This document shows positions 1-9,237 of a stretch of DNA of 64,000 nucleotides, one piece after another. Where the stretch lies: assembly GCA_964638155.1 (NCBI GenBank), contig CAZWYI010000011.1, positions 1 through 64,000 on the forward strand. Direction: 5' to 3'. Within the stretch, counting starts at the first letter, position 1; the number at the start of each line of letters is the position of its first letter. The stretch is from CAYZTD01 sp964638155. Its GTDB lineage: Archaea; Thermoplasmatota; E2; DHVEG-1. The notes under the pieces are model-generated. The model was not told the origin of the DNA, did no database searches, and worked only from the letters and a program-made list of their open reading frames with translations. Position numbers and translations under genes: made by a program.

Positions 1-77
1 ATTTCACACGTTAAGATGGAAAATTGAATAAAACAGAAGGTTATTCAAAGTCCTCGTTTATAAAAAAGAAAAAAAAA

Positions 78-3000
78 TCAGTTTTTAATACCAATTTCTA
101 TTTCTAATTCATCAATCTTCCATTTTTTAACTAATTTACCTTTAGGTTTATCTACAAAATTAAGTTTTCTAGACCTTGTTTCTTCTTTAATGTAGCCTTT
201 CCATTTTTCTAATGATTTTTTTCTTTCAGAATCTATCTGTATCTCTGTATCAATTTTTTCTTCAACATCTAAATCCAGTTCTTTTCTCATTGATTGGATT
301 CTTCTAACTATCTCTCTAGAAAAACCTTCAGCCTCAAGTTCTGAATTTAAATTTGTATCTAAAAATAATGTTGCATCTTCAGTTTCTGTTTTTGCAATGT
401 TCTCCTTTACCTTTTCAACTGTTTCAAAATCTTCTTTTGAAACTTTTATTGTTTCTCCGTTTATTTTAAGAGTAATATCCTTTTTTGATTTTATTTTTTC
501 TGATAAATCTTTTTGATCCATACTTTCCAGTTTTTGTACAATTTGTTTTGCTTTATCTTTATATTTCGGCCCAATCTTTGAAAAATCAGGTTTAAAAGTT
601 TTTATCATGAAATTTGTCGTGTTTCTTGCAAAATCTATCTTTTTAACATTTATCTCTTCATTTAATAGTTCAAGCAATTGTTTTATCAAACTTTCTGTTT
701 TTTTATCACATACAATAGTTGCACTTGAAAGAGGGTATCTAACTTTTATTCCTATTTTTGATCTAAGCGCTCTACCTACTTCTACTAGTTTTCTAATCTT
801 TTCCATTCCTTTTTCAAGGTTTAAATCTATTAGATTTTTGTTTGTATCAACATAGTCACATAGATGAATACTCCCATGCATTTTTTCAGTTTTAATATTT
901 TGATAGATTTCCTCAGTGATAAATGGTACAAATGGAGCAATCATCTTTGATATTCCTAAAAATACTTCGTACATAGTTGAATATGCTGCAAGTTTATCAG
1001 TTGTTTTTTCTTCTGTCCACAAGCGTTTTCTTGATCTGCGCAGGTACCAGTTGCTAAAATCTTCAATTACAAAGTTTTCTATTTCCCGAGCTGCCTTATG
1101 TACCTCAAATTTCTTGATATGTTTCTTAACAATAGTTATCAATTTATTGTATTTACTTATAATCCATTTGTCAATTGGTTGTCTTTTTTCTATTTTGATT
1201 TCATCTTTTTCTATATCAAAATTATCAAGAGCTGCATAGGTTGTAAAAAAGTTATATGAATTCCAATAGGTTAAAATAAATTTACCTAGTGTTTCTTTTA
1301 CAGCGTCTTCATAAAATCTTGTACTAGCCCATGGAGCATTTGCTGAAATTAGATACCATCTAAGTGCATCTGCTCCTTCTTTATTAAGAATAATATCGGG
1401 ATTTACATAGTTTTTTTTACTTTTACTCATTTTTTGGTTGTTTTTATCAAGGACTAGCCCCATAGTAAGAACATTTTTATATGATCTTTCATCAAAAAGA
1501 AATGTAGAAATTGCAAGTAGTGAATAAAACCATCCACGTGTTTGATCAAGTGCTTCAGAGATAAAATCAACTGGAAAGTTTTCTTTAAATTCTTTTTTAT
1601 TTTCAAAGGGATAATGCCATTGTGCAAAAAAAGCAGAACCTGAATCATACCAGCAGTCTATTACTTCTTCTTCCCGTTGCATAAGTTTATTACATTCAGG
1701 ACATTTTACCTTTAATTCATCAACTAAAGGTTTATGTAAATCATAATCATCTGGGAAATCCTCACTAAGACTTCTTAATTCTTCCACACTTCCCACACAT
1801 ATCTCTTTTTTACATTCCTTGTTTGTACATCTCCAAATGGGGAGAGGTGTACCCCAGTATCTTTTTCTAGATAGAGCCCAGTCTTTTACATCGTTAATAA
1901 ATGAACCAAATCTTCCTTCCTGTAGATGCTTTGGATACCAGTTTATATTGTTATTATTTTTAATAAGGGAATCCTGCACCTTTGTCATACCTATAAACCA
2001 GGATTCCATAGCATAATACAATAGTGGTGAATCACATCTCCAGCAAAATGGATAATCATGGGTATATTCATGTACACCTTCCAAAAGATTTCTTTCTTCT
2101 AAATGTTTAATTATCTTTGGGTCAGCATCTTTTACAAACTCTCCTTTCCAGGGTTTTACTAAATCTGGAAATGTTCCATCAAGTTTTACAAGTTGAACAA
2201 CCGGCAAATCATATTTTTTACCTACCTCATAATCATCTTCACCAAAAGCAGGTGCTATATGAACAATACCTGTACCATCATCCATTGTAACAAAATCAGC
2301 AAGTACAATATACCATGCTTTTTTGTCTGGATTTGCAAAATCAAACATTGGCTCATATTCTATTTTTTCTAGTTCTTTACCTTTAAAGCCATCAAGTATC
2401 TGATATTCTTCTCCTTTTAAAAGAGCTCCTGCTCTTTCTTCACCAAGGATCATAACTTGTCCTTTGTGTCTAATTTTTATATAAAATTCATCAGGATGCA
2501 CAGCTAATGCTACATTTGAAATAAGAGTCCAAGGGGTAGTTGTCCATGCTAAAAAATATTCATCTTTATCTTTAAGTTTGAATTTTATAAAAATAGAGGG
2601 ATCTGTAACTTCCTTATAACCCTGACTTATTTCATGTGCAGATAGAGCTGTACCACATCTAGGACAATACGGTACAACCTTGTACCCCTGGTATAATAGT
2701 TTTTTCTCCCATGCCTTTTTTAGTGACCACCATACTGATTCTATATATTCATTTTTTAACGTTACGTACGGGTTTTCCATATCAAGCCAAAAACCTATTC
2801 TTTTGGTCATTTCAACCCATGCATGTTCATATTTGAAAACACTTTTTTTACATTCTTCTATAAATCTATCTATACCATATTCTTCCACTGCTTGTTTATC
2901 TTCAAGACCAAGTTTTTTTTCTACCTCTATTTCTACAGGCAAGCCATGTGTATCCCATCCTGCTTTTCTAAGGATATAATGGCCGTTCATAGTTTGATAT

Positions 3001-3209
3001 CTTAAAACTAAATCTTTCATAACTCTTGTAAGAATATGGCCAGGATGAGGCATACCATTAGCTGTTGGAGGCCCCTCTAGAAAAACATATGGTTTATTAT
3101 TTTTTCTTTGATCTATTGATTTCTGAAAAATATTGTTTTCATCCCAGAATTTAAGGATTTTTTCTTCTGTTTCTTTTGGTTTGTATTTTTGTGGTGGTGA
3201 CTTGATCAT
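78..3209 (-). CDS. ileS: Isoleucyl-tRNA synthetase, archaeal/eukaryotic type
   Basis: Charges tRNA-Ile with isoleucine in the cytoplasm. The 1043-residue length suits the archaeal/eukaryotic-like class I enzyme. The HIGH-type signature is HPGH at residues 55-58 and the KMSKS loop (KMSKSKKN) lies near residue 593. Between them is the large CP1 editing insertion, with a CPRC zinc-type pair at 182-185 and further Cys pairs (CTNKEC, CPEC) before KMSKS. The C-terminal part has the anticodon-binding and tail regions. The ATG is followed by a normal family N-terminus. The gene stands alone, 77 bases from the window edge; the bases to its left show no gene. Confidence 0.97.
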   Translation of the reverse strand: MIKSPPQKYKPKETEEKILKFWDENNIFQKSIDQRKNNKPYVFLEGPPTANGMPHPGHILTRVMKDLVLRYQTMNGHYILRKAGWDTHGLPVEIEVEKKLGLEDKQAVEEYGIDRFIEECKKSVFKYEHAWVEMTKRIGFWLDMENPYVTLKNEYIESVWWSLKKAWEKKLLYQGYKVVPYCPRCGTALSAHEISQGYKEVTDPSIFIKFKLKDKDEYFLAWTTTPWTLISNVALAVHPDEFYIKIRHKGQVMILGEERAGALLKGEEYQILDGFKGKELEKIEYEPMFDFANPDKKAWYIVLADFVTMDDGTGIVHIAPAFGEDDYEVGKKYDLPVVQLVKLDGTFPDLVKPWKGEFVKDADPKIIKHLEERNLLEGVHEYTHDYPFCWRCDSPLLYYAMESWFIGMTKVQDSLIKNNNNINWYPKHLQEGRFGSFINDVKDWALSRKRYWGTPLPIWRCTNKECKKEICVGSVEELRSLSEDFPDDYDLHKPLVDELKVKCPECNKLMQREEEVIDCWYDSGSAFFAQWHYPFENKKEFKENFPVDFISEALDQTRGWFYSLLAISTFLFDERSYKNVLTMGLVLDKNNQKMSKSKKNYVNPDIILNKEGADALRWYLISANAPWASTRFYEDAVKETLGKFILTYWNSYNFFTTYAALDNFDIEKDEIKIEKRQPIDKWIISKYNKLITIVKKHIKKFEVHKAAREIENFVIEDFSNWYLRRSRKRLWTEEKTTDKLAAYSTMYEVFLGISKMIAPFVPFITEEIYQNIKTEKMHGSIHLCDYVDTNKNLIDLNLEKGMEKIRKLVEVGRALRSKIGIKVRYPLSSATIVCDKKTESLIKQLLELLNEEINVKKIDFARNTTNFMIKTFKPDFSKIGPKYKDKAKQIVQKLESMDQKDLSEKIKSKKDITLKINGETIKVSKEDFETVEKVKENIAKTETEDATLFLDTNLNSELEAEGFSREIVRRIQSMRKELDLDVEEKIDTEIQIDSERKKSLEKWKGYIKEETRSRKLNFVDKPKGKLVKKWKIDELEIEIGIKN

Positions 3210-3286
3210 TTTTTACACCGTTTTATCTTATAACGACAACCCTAATATTAGAAGACCGTTAAAACAATTTCTATCTAAAAAAAAGT

Positions 3287-4597
3287 TTAATAGTTTTTTA
3301 TGTCATCTGCTTTTAGGATTTCTCTTAAAAATGATGTAGCATAGCATCCTTTGTTTAATTCAAATTTTAAATTGATCATATCTTTTTTGGGATCTAAATC
3401 ATCTTTTAAAAGCTTGTAATTTAATTTTTTAACTTCTGAAAAGATTGGTCTTCTAGTACCATAGCTAGAAATAAAAGGTATTTCAGGTATTATAAAATCT
3501 CTTGGATCAATTTTTTCTTGTGAAATTATTTTATGTTCTATTTCACCCATCTCACCATCTGCAAAACAGATATCAGAACCAACTAAAATACCACTTACAT
3601 ACGCCTTATTTTTTGATATCTGGGTATTAATTTTTTCAATATTTTTTTCTTTTACTAATATGTATTCATTCTGGATTTCATTTTTTCTAACAGGTAGTAT
3701 TATATCTCCAACGATTGCTCTATCTATTGGTATATTTTTTTTAATTCGTTCGCTAATTATTTTATTGAAAAGATATGACTGATAAGCATAGACAAACATT
3801 GTTAGAAGGTTTTTCGGAAGTTGTTTTAAAGCTTCTACAAAGTTATCAGGGTTTTTTATAAGTTTGTTTAAAATAGCTAGTTCAAAATTTAGTTTATGTG
3901 GATAATTTTTAATAGCCCAAGTAAAATCAAGTGTTTCTTCTAGTTTTTTCCTAACATTATATGTATCTTTATCTTCGTCTTTATTAGGATTTGCAATATA
4001 TGTCATAACAGCTTTTTTGATATCTCCTTTTACAAGATATTTTCCAACAATATGCGTGATCGGTCGTACTATACCAAATCTTTGTATACCAAAAAAATTT
4101 GGAAAGCCTTTTTTTTCTTTAAAAAAATCAACTATTTTTTTTACATCTTTTTTAGTTATGCTACTTTCAATATTCCTAATTTTTATATCAAAAAAATTCC
4201 CTTCTAAATTACCTATTTTAATTGGTTTATTTGATCTATAAATATTTTTTATTTCAACATTTCTAAGGTTTATTTTTTTTAATTCATCAATTGGAATATT
4301 GTGAAAAGACATAAGCTGTTTTGTCTTTGCCCTTTTATCTTTTGTTCCTGCAAAATTTATTCTTCTTTTAGATATATGAAGCCAGTTGGATAGATCTTTT
4401 ATTAATCTATTTGTCTCCCAGTTTGTAGAGGTAACTTCAGCTATTGTAAATCTACCATTTTCTTGTCCAGATGGAAAATTTGAGATCTCCTCTACAAAAA
4501 AATCTTCAGGAGTTGTTCTAAGTTTACCTTTTGTTCCTTTAAAATCTGTATAAAAAGTATTTATTCCAGCTTTTTTTTCATTTTCTAAAACTTTCAT
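3287..4597 (-). CDS. truD: tRNA pseudouridine(13) synthase TruD
   Basis: Isomerises uridine 13 of tRNA to pseudouridine. The 436-residue protein has the TruD signature with the catalytic Asp at residue 87 (FAGTKDKRA) and the family motif FFGIQRFG in the middle. The N-terminal stretch TPEDFFVEE is also typical of the family. Its ATG directly follows the rpoL stop, so it is probably translated as the last gene of a csl4-rpoL-truD transcript. No oddities seen. Confidence 0.95.
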   Translation of the reverse strand: MKVLENEKKAGINTFYTDFKGTKGKLRTTPEDFFVEEISNFPSGQENGRFTIAEVTSTNWETNRLIKDLSNWLHISKRRINFAGTKDKRAKTKQLMSFHNIPIDELKKINLRNVEIKNIYRSNKPIKIGNLEGNFFDIKIRNIESSITKKDVKKIVDFFKEKKGFPNFFGIQRFGIVRPITHIVGKYLVKGDIKKAVMTYIANPNKDEDKDTYNVRKKLEETLDFTWAIKNYPHKLNFELAILNKLIKNPDNFVEALKQLPKNLLTMFVYAYQSYLFNKIISERIKKNIPIDRAIVGDIILPVRKNEIQNEYILVKEKNIEKINTQISKNKAYVSGILVGSDICFADGEMGEIEHKIISQEKIDPRDFIIPEIPFISSYGTRRPIFSEVKKLNYKLLKDDLDPKKDMINLKFELNKGCYATSFLREILKADDIKNY

Positions 4598-4882
4598 CTA
4601 TTTTTTACTCTTAGCTTTAGATTTAAAATCTTTTGAAAAATTTTTGATTTCATCTTCTAGTTGTTTTACTGTCTTATTTAAAATATCCATTGGTTTTCCT
4701 TTTTTAACTCTGATATATAGTCTTCTTTTTCTAGATTCAGGATGGTCTCTTATATATGATGCATAATCTACATCATTGTTTCTAAGTAAAACTTCTGTAA
4801 TCGGGTTTAAAATCGTTTCGTTAACATCCTTGATTTCTATTTCAAGTTCTTTACTTGTTTTTTTTATGGTTTTTAATTCCAT
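4598..4882 (-). CDS. rpoL: DNA-directed RNA polymerase subunit L (Rpb11-like)
   Basis: Small assembly subunit of archaeal RNA polymerase that pairs with subunit D. The 94-residue length and the central motif with DHPESRKRRLYIRV match archaeal RpoL. The Lys-rich tail (SKAKSKK) is slightly extended. The start has a good Shine-Dalgarno (AGGAGTGG). It lies 24 bases after csl4 and abuts truD. The csl4-rpoL neighbourhood is common in Euryarchaeota-related genomes, which supports archaeal origin of the window. Confidence 0.93.
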   Translation of the reverse strand: MELKTIKKTSKELEIEIKDVNETILNPITEVLLRNNDVDYASYIRDHPESRKRRLYIRVKKGKPMDILNKTVKQLEDEIKNFSKDFKSKAKSKK

Positions 4883-4906
4883 ATGTTACCACTCCTAATT
4901 TGTAAG

Positions 4907-5479
4907 TTATAGTTTGTTAATATCAAAAGTTCCATAATCAAAAGCTGTTTTTCTCTTTGCTTTGTTTTTACAGTTTTGGCATTCAAGTATATTTCCTTTT
5001 TTCTCCATTGTATGTCTACATTTTGTACACACTGCTTTAATTACGCCAAATTCTTTTCCTTTAGTTGACAGTTGTACGCTTGGTTTTACTTGAGTTACTT
5101 TTGCTCTAATTATATCCCCCGGAGCATATTCTGTTGCTGGATCTTTTACATATGATTTTGAAATCTCTGCAACTCTAAGAGTACCATTGGTATCGCCTGT
5201 TATAGGTCTTTTTTTTCCTTTAACATGTATTACTTCTGCAATTATCATATTTGATCTAACTGATTGTACATGTGAAAGTACAGTATCTCCTCTTTTAATT
5301 TCAACAGGGATATTTGTTAATGGTTTAACTATTGCTTTTCTATTTTTTGAATCAACTAGATATTTACCGTATCTTGAAGCTTTTATTATTCCATCTTCTT
5401 CAAAAGTGCCATCTCCTGGCATTAATTCCTCTGATGTTGAGACTTGTTCTCCAGGCAGTACGATTTTATTTTCAGTCAT
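4907..5479 (-). CDS. csl4: Exosome RNA-binding subunit Csl4
   Basis: RNA-binding cap subunit of the archaeal exosome, which degrades and tails RNA 3' ends. The 190-residue protein has an N-terminal beta-rich domain (PGEQVSTSEE), a central S1 domain (RGDTVLSHVQ...PGDIIRAKV) and a C-terminal zinc ribbon with CTKC and CQNC. I start it at the ATG at 5479, one codon after an in-frame TTG, because AGGTGA lies just upstream. It is the first gene of the run csl4-rpoL-truD. Confidence 0.93.
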   Translation of the reverse strand: MTENKIVLPGEQVSTSEELMPGDGTFEEDGIIKASRYGKYLVDSKNRKAIVKPLTNIPVEIKRGDTVLSHVQSVRSNMIIAEVIHVKGKKRPITGDTNGTLRVAEISKSYVKDPATEYAPGDIIRAKVTQVKPSVQLSTKGKEFGVIKAVCTKCRHTMEKKGNILECQNCKNKAKRKTAFDYGTFDINKL

Positions 5480-5597
5480 CAATTCACCTTTTATTCTAGT
5501 TAGGGCAATTAGCAGGATGTTTTAAATTTTGTGGTACAGCTTTTTTGTATTCAATTTAAGCCATGAAAAGCTTAAAGTACTGAGTCATATATTTGTG

Positions 5598-5611
5598 TTA
5601 ACAACTGTTAA
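5598..5611. promoter_or_regulatory. Inverted repeat TTAAC-N4-GTTAA, candidate operator
   Basis: TTAACAACTGTTAA has perfect 5-base arms. It ends 13 bases before the ATG of the FG-GAP protein, just in front of its Shine-Dalgarno (GGGAGG). An AT-rich CATATATTT upstream could be the TATA box, so the repeat would sit near the transcription start. Similar repeats lie at 12390, 21852, 25611, 61892 and 62014. Confidence 0.5.
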
Positions 5612-5624
5612 ACGGGAGGTAATT

Positions 5625-7274
5625 ATGAACAAAAAAATGTTAGTTATACTTATAATTATAGGCTTTTGTCTCGTGAATTTTTCAACTGTTACAAGCTTTG
5701 AAATAAAAAAATCTGAATGTAAAGACATAACAGAAAACAAAAAAATTGTAAATCAGAATGATGAATGGTATGTACAGTGGGTTATGAATTTTGGGTCTAA
5801 CCGCCGCTGGGGAGCAAGATATGAAGGCCCTCAACCAGTTGGTGACACAGATATGGATTCTTTAAATGAATGGATAATTGGAGGGAGAGACGATCTCTTG
5901 AGGATTATGGAATGGAATGAAGATAGAAACACATATCTACAGACATTTTGTCTGCATAATCCATTTTATCCATCCGCTAGAATGGATCCCGGTGGTTTTG
6001 CAATAGGAGATTTAACAGGTGATGGAAAAAATGAGATAGCTGCATCTTGGGAGGCAACAGTTTACAAATGGTATAATGGAAAATACAAAATTATAGGTTT
6101 TAATCCCTATGTTTTTAATAACGGCGGCGGAAACCCTGATTGCTATATCGGAGATTATGACAATGATGGTCAAAACGAACTCATTATGAGCGGAGGGCCA
6201 CTCACTGAAGAAAGCGATGTAGCTGAAATTGTTGTTTTTGGATGGAATGGTTTTGCACTGGTAAAAGAAGCAGAGTGGAATGACCCTGATGATAAAGGCT
6301 ATGTTTATATGGCAGGCATGGGAGATCCAGACTATGATGGTTTAAATGAAATCGTTCTTGGAACCGATTTTAAAGTTATAGTACTTGACTGGGATAAAAA
6401 CAAAAAAGAATTCACTGAAACGGTAATTGAAGAAAATCTTCGAGGTTCAAAAGGATGGCCTTTTGCATGTATATGTAAAGACAGCGATATGGATGGTAAA
6501 GAAGAAATTCATGTAGGATATTATTCACCAAATATAACAGTCTTCGAATATAACGGAGAAAACTATGAAATAAAATTTGAAAAATCTTGGCCGGGCGAAT
6601 CAGTTTTAATTGAGAGTCTTGATGTTGCAGATGCTGATAATGACGGCAAACCAGAGTTATGTGCAGGAACAAACCTTGTTCATATACTTGAATGGAATGG
6701 TGAAACCTATGTTGAAGAAGCAACCCTTCCTACTTTTGGATCTCTTGCTGTTTTAAACATTGGAGATTTTGATAATGATGGATTAAATGAACTTAACGCT
6801 GCCTCGGTACGTGTTTCCCATGGACAGGATTACATGTCCTGGATGTTTAAATATGGAGAAAATCCTTTAGATGAAAATATAGTTAATATTCAAGATGGAA
6901 ACAGTATTTTAACAGTTACAGTGAAAAATAACATAGGTAAAAATGTCGGCGGTGGTTCTATACTTGCAAGAAATTTAGAAACAGGCCTATGGTACGATAT
7001 TGAGCCGCAGATTGAACAAGCAGGTCCTGATGATGAAGCATGGGGCGTATATAAAAGATATGATCTACCAGAAGGCGAATATTTAATTAGATCTGTTGCT
7101 CCAGACTATAAAACAAAAGAAACAACTTTAACAATTTCAGAAGATGAAGAAACAAGCTATACGTTTGATATGCAAGCTAAATCAAAAAATCTAGTAGCAA
7201 ATAATCTAAATATAAAATCTTTTATCTATGGAATAGTTGAAAAATTTCCATTATTAAAAAATATTTTGTGGTGA
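5625..7274 (+). CDS. Exported FG-GAP/VCBS beta-propeller-like protein
   Basis: A 549-residue secreted protein. The start is the ATG after GGGAGGTAATT, which gives a signal peptide of about 24 residues; an upstream in-frame extension lacks a ribosome site. The body has at least six repeats ending in calcium-loop motifs such as DYDNDGQNEL, DPDYDGLNEI, DSDMDGKEEI, DADNDGKPEL and DFDNDGLNEL, as in FG-GAP/integrin-type propellers. A C-terminal carboxypeptidase-regulatory-like beta domain follows (EGEYLIRS region). The protein ends with a hydrophobic FPLLKNILW tail like that of the exported protein at 20646-21848. Likely cell-surface binding; ligand unknown. The next gene starts 5 bases on. Confidence 0.8.
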   Translation: MNKKMLVILIIIGFCLVNFSTVTSFEIKKSECKDITENKKIVNQNDEWYVQWVMNFGSNRRWGARYEGPQPVGDTDMDSLNEWIIGGRDDLLRIMEWNEDRNTYLQTFCLHNPFYPSARMDPGGFAIGDLTGDGKNEIAASWEATVYKWYNGKYKIIGFNPYVFNNGGGNPDCYIGDYDNDGQNELIMSGGPLTEESDVAEIVVFGWNGFALVKEAEWNDPDDKGYVYMAGMGDPDYDGLNEIVLGTDFKVIVLDWDKNKKEFTETVIEENLRGSKGWPFACICKDSDMDGKEEIHVGYYSPNITVFEYNGENYEIKFEKSWPGESVLIESLDVADADNDGKPELCAGTNLVHILEWNGETYVEEATLPTFGSLAVLNIGDFDNDGLNELNAASVRVSHGQDYMSWMFKYGENPLDENIVNIQDGNSILTVTVKNNIGKNVGGGSILARNLETGLWYDIEPQIEQAGPDDEAWGVYKRYDLPEGEYLIRSVAPDYKTKETTLTISEDEETSYTFDMQAKSKNLVANNLNIKSFIYGIVEKFPLLKNILW

Positions 7275-7279
7275 GATAA

Positions 7280-8017
7280 ATGCTTTCTTCTAAAACAGCT
7301 CTTATTACTGGTGCATCTAGAGGAATTGGAAAAGGTATTGCAATAAAATTTGCAAAAAATAATTGCTTTGTTGGGATAAACTATGTTTCAGATGAAAAAT
7401 CAGCTAAAGAAACACTTGAAACTATTAGAAAAAACGGTGGAGAGGGACTACTACTAAAAGGAGATATTTCAAATATCAAAGACTGTGAAAAATGCGTAGA
7501 AAAACTAGTAAAAAAAAGAAAAAATATAGATATACTTGTAAACAACGCTGGCATCTATTTTAGAAATAGCATTGAAACATTAGATGAAAAAACTTGGAAA
7601 AAAGTTTTGTCAGTAAATCTAGATGGTTCATATAACATGACAAAACAAGTTTTACCATATATGAAAAAAGATGGTAGAATTATTTTTATCTCTTCTCAGC
7701 TTGCTTTTAAGGGTTCTTCACATGGGTCAGATTATTCTGCAAGCAAAGCAGGACAACTTGGCCTTATGAGAAGTCTTTCTCTTGAACTTGCAGATAAAAA
7801 AATCCTAGTTAATGCTATTGCACCAGGAACAATTGATACCGATATTATATCAGATTACACAGAAAAACAAAGAGAGAAAAGAAGAAAAGAGATACCTTTG
7901 AAAAGACTTGGTAAACCAGAAGATATAGCAAACGCGTGTTTATTTTTAGCATCTGATATGTCAAACTATGTTACAGGTGAAACAATAAATGTAAATGGTG
8001 GATTATATATTCATTAA
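7280..8017 (+). CDS. Short-chain dehydrogenase/reductase, FabG-like
   Basis: NAD(P)-dependent oxidoreductase of the classical SDR family, 245 residues. The Rossmann glycine motif TGASRGIG is at residues 10-17, NNAG at 88-91, catalytic Ser139, Tyr152 and Lys156 (YSASK), and the C-terminal INVNGG typical of FabG-type 3-oxoacyl reductases. Archaea lack classical fatty-acid synthesis, so the substrate may be another hydroxy/oxo compound. It lies 5 bases after the exported FG-GAP gene with its own Shine-Dalgarno (GGTGAG). Confidence 0.88.
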   Translation: MLSSKTALITGASRGIGKGIAIKFAKNNCFVGINYVSDEKSAKETLETIRKNGGEGLLLKGDISNIKDCEKCVEKLVKKRKNIDILVNNAGIYFRNSIETLDEKTWKKVLSVNLDGSYNMTKQVLPYMKKDGRIIFISSQLAFKGSSHGSDYSASKAGQLGLMRSLSLELADKKILVNAIAPGTIDTDIISDYTEKQREKRRKEIPLKRLGKPEDIANACLFLASDMSNYVTGETINVNGGLYIH

Positions 8018-8141
8018 TAAAAAATGAAGAGATATTGATCTGCCAATTTTTCTATTATAAATAAATTAGTATTCAGCTTTAAATACTAAGAAATTATTTA
8101 TTTTTTGAAAGAAAAAATCAGAGATTAGGCCGGGATATTAT

Positions 8142-8333
8142 ATGGACGGAAAAGATAAAAAAGTATTTCTTGAAGACTTCAAAAAAGGAGATATAAATCA
8201 AAAAATGCACATGTGGTTTTTTGCACTTGATCAACAAGCTATATGGGATGAAATAATGGATAACATGTCAAAAATAGCTAGAATCAATATACTAAAACAA
8301 CAAAGAAAAGCAAGAGAAAAAAAGGAGGCATAA
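8142..8333 (+). CDS. Small protein of unknown function, tandem paralogue 1
   Basis: A 63-residue protein that I do not recognise. It is clearly related to the next gene: both share the pattern LE(D/E)FKK-D----(K/R)--MW--A--QQ--W(D/E)-I---M--IA. It looks helical and cytoplasmic, with no signal or membrane segment and a basic C-terminus (QQRKAREKKEA). The start ATG follows a weak ribosome site (GGCCGGG); the AT-rich region before it can hold a promoter. The paralogue follows 2 bases after the stop, so the two are probably one transcript. Confidence 0.7.
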   Translation: MDGKDKKVFLEDFKKGDINQKMHMWFFALDQQAIWDEIMDNMSKIARINILKQQRKAREKKEA

Positions 8334-8335
8334 AA

Positions 8336-8554
8336 ATGGACGATGAAGGGAAAAAAGAACTACTTGAAGAATTCAAAAAAGTTGACGGCCCAACACGCCT
8401 TGATATGTGGGATTATGCATGCTCCCAGCAGGTTTTTTGGGAAGATATTATCACAAGTATGCAGGATATCGCAAAAGAACAAGGTGTTGACAAAAAACTA
8501 GATAAAATGATGCAAGAAGAACTTAAAAAAGCTGAACAAGAAATTAAACAATAA
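8336..8554 (+). CDS. Small protein of unknown function, tandem paralogue 2
   Basis: A 72-residue paralogue of the preceding gene, with the conserved MW, QQ-FW and IA positions and an acidic/amphipathic C-terminal helix (KMMQEELKKAEQEIKQ). It has a strong Shine-Dalgarno (AGGAGG) inside the end of gene 1. The conserved Trp and Gln-Gln positions suggest a fixed helical packing or a heterodimer of the two products; this is inference. No family name can be given. Confidence 0.75.
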   Translation: MDDEGKKELLEEFKKVDGPTRLDMWDYACSQQVFWEDIITSMQDIAKEQGVDKKLDKMMQEELKKAEQEIKQ

Positions 8555-8587
8555 AAATAAATAAAAAAATTATTTGTTAAACTTTTT
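8555..8587. terminator. Bidirectional AT-rich terminator region
   Basis: The 33 bases between two converging genes consist of A-runs and T-runs on both strands (AAAAATAAATAAAAAAATTATTTG). T-tracts of this kind end archaeal transcripts. No hairpin is seen. Confidence 0.4.
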
Positions 8588-9022
8588 TTATTCTGCTATA
8601 TCTACTACTTTTATTTCAAAAATTAATGTTTTACCTGCAAGTGGTGGATTAAAATCCAATATAACAGAATTGTCTTTTATTTCTGATATAACAGCTGGAA
8701 TTTGTCTTCCGTCCTGTAGTTTCATCATTAAAACCATACCCGGGCGTATCTCTTGATCTTCTGGAAAGTTTTCCTTAGGTAATTCCTGTATTAATTCTGG
8801 GTTTCTATCACCATATGCTTTGTTTGGAGGAAGAGTTATTTCTTTTTCTTCACCTTTTTCCATACCTACTACAGCCGTATCAAATCCGTTTATTATTTGT
8901 CCTTCCCCAACTTTAAATTCTAATGGGGCACCTTGTTTTTCAGAACTGTCTATTACTGTACCGTCTTTAAGTTTTCCAACATATTCTACTTTAATTTTAT
9001 CTCCTTTTGCTACTTTTTTCAT
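8588..9022 (-). CDS. FKBP-type peptidyl-prolyl isomerase, SlyD-like
   Basis: Protein-folding isomerase/chaperone, 144 residues. The N-terminus (KGDKIKVEYVGKLKDGTVIDSS) and the C-terminal FNPPLAGKTLIFE motif are typical of FKBPs, and the intervening segment suits the chaperone-like IF insert of SlyD-type archaeal FKBPs. It lacks the His-rich tail of bacterial SlyD. I place the start at the ATG at 9022 after GTGAGGAAAAT; an upstream GTG at 9034 overlaps the cold-shock gene stop. Probably co-transcribed behind the cold-shock gene. Confidence 0.92.
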   Translation of the reverse strand: MKKVAKGDKIKVEYVGKLKDGTVIDSSEKQGAPLEFKVGEGQIINGFDTAVVGMEKGEEKEITLPPNKAYGDRNPELIQELPKENFPEDQEIRPGMVLMMKLQDGRQIPAVISEIKDNSVILDFNPPLAGKTLIFEIKVVDIAE

Positions 9023-9030
9023 TATTTTCC

Positions 9031-9225
9031 TCACACTTTTTTAATGTTAGTTGCTTTTGGGCCTTTCTCTGTTTCTTCAATTTCGAACTCTACTTCGTCT
9101 TCTTCTTTTAAATAACCTACGTCTTCAGGAAGTGAAGAATGATGTACAAACACATCGTCTCCTTCTTTTCTTTCGATAAATCCATATCCTTTCCTTATGT
9201 TATACCATTTTACTTTTCCTTTCAT
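9031..9225 (-). CDS. Cold-shock domain protein (CspA family)
   Basis: A 64-residue single-stranded nucleic-acid-binding protein. The RNP1 motif (KGYGFIER) and RNP2 motif (DVFVHHSS) are both present, as is the MKGKVKWYN start typical of bacterial Csp. CspA proteins are patchy in archaea, which suggests acquisition from bacteria at some stage (inference) and a mesophilic or cold-exposed life. It is followed directly by the FKBP gene. A hairpin-forming repeat lies just before its Shine-Dalgarno. Confidence 0.95.
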   Translation of the reverse strand: MKGKVKWYNIRKGYGFIERKEGDDVFVHHSSLPEDVGYLKEEDEVEFEIEETEKGPKATNIKKV

Positions 9226-9237
9226 TTTACTACCTTC

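Noticed and set aside
1..20. TTCACACGTTAAGAT occurs both at the left edge and inside the zinc-ribbon codons of the ABC ATPase gene (about 20367).
   Set aside because: Short match without a flanking coding frame at the left edge; not enough to claim a repeat or a partial gene.
607..1239. Open frames of 80-110 codons antisense to ileS and similar antisense frames within most long genes.
   Set aside because: They have no ribosome sites, no recognisable domains and lie opposite well-supported genes; they are by-products of AT-rich codon use.
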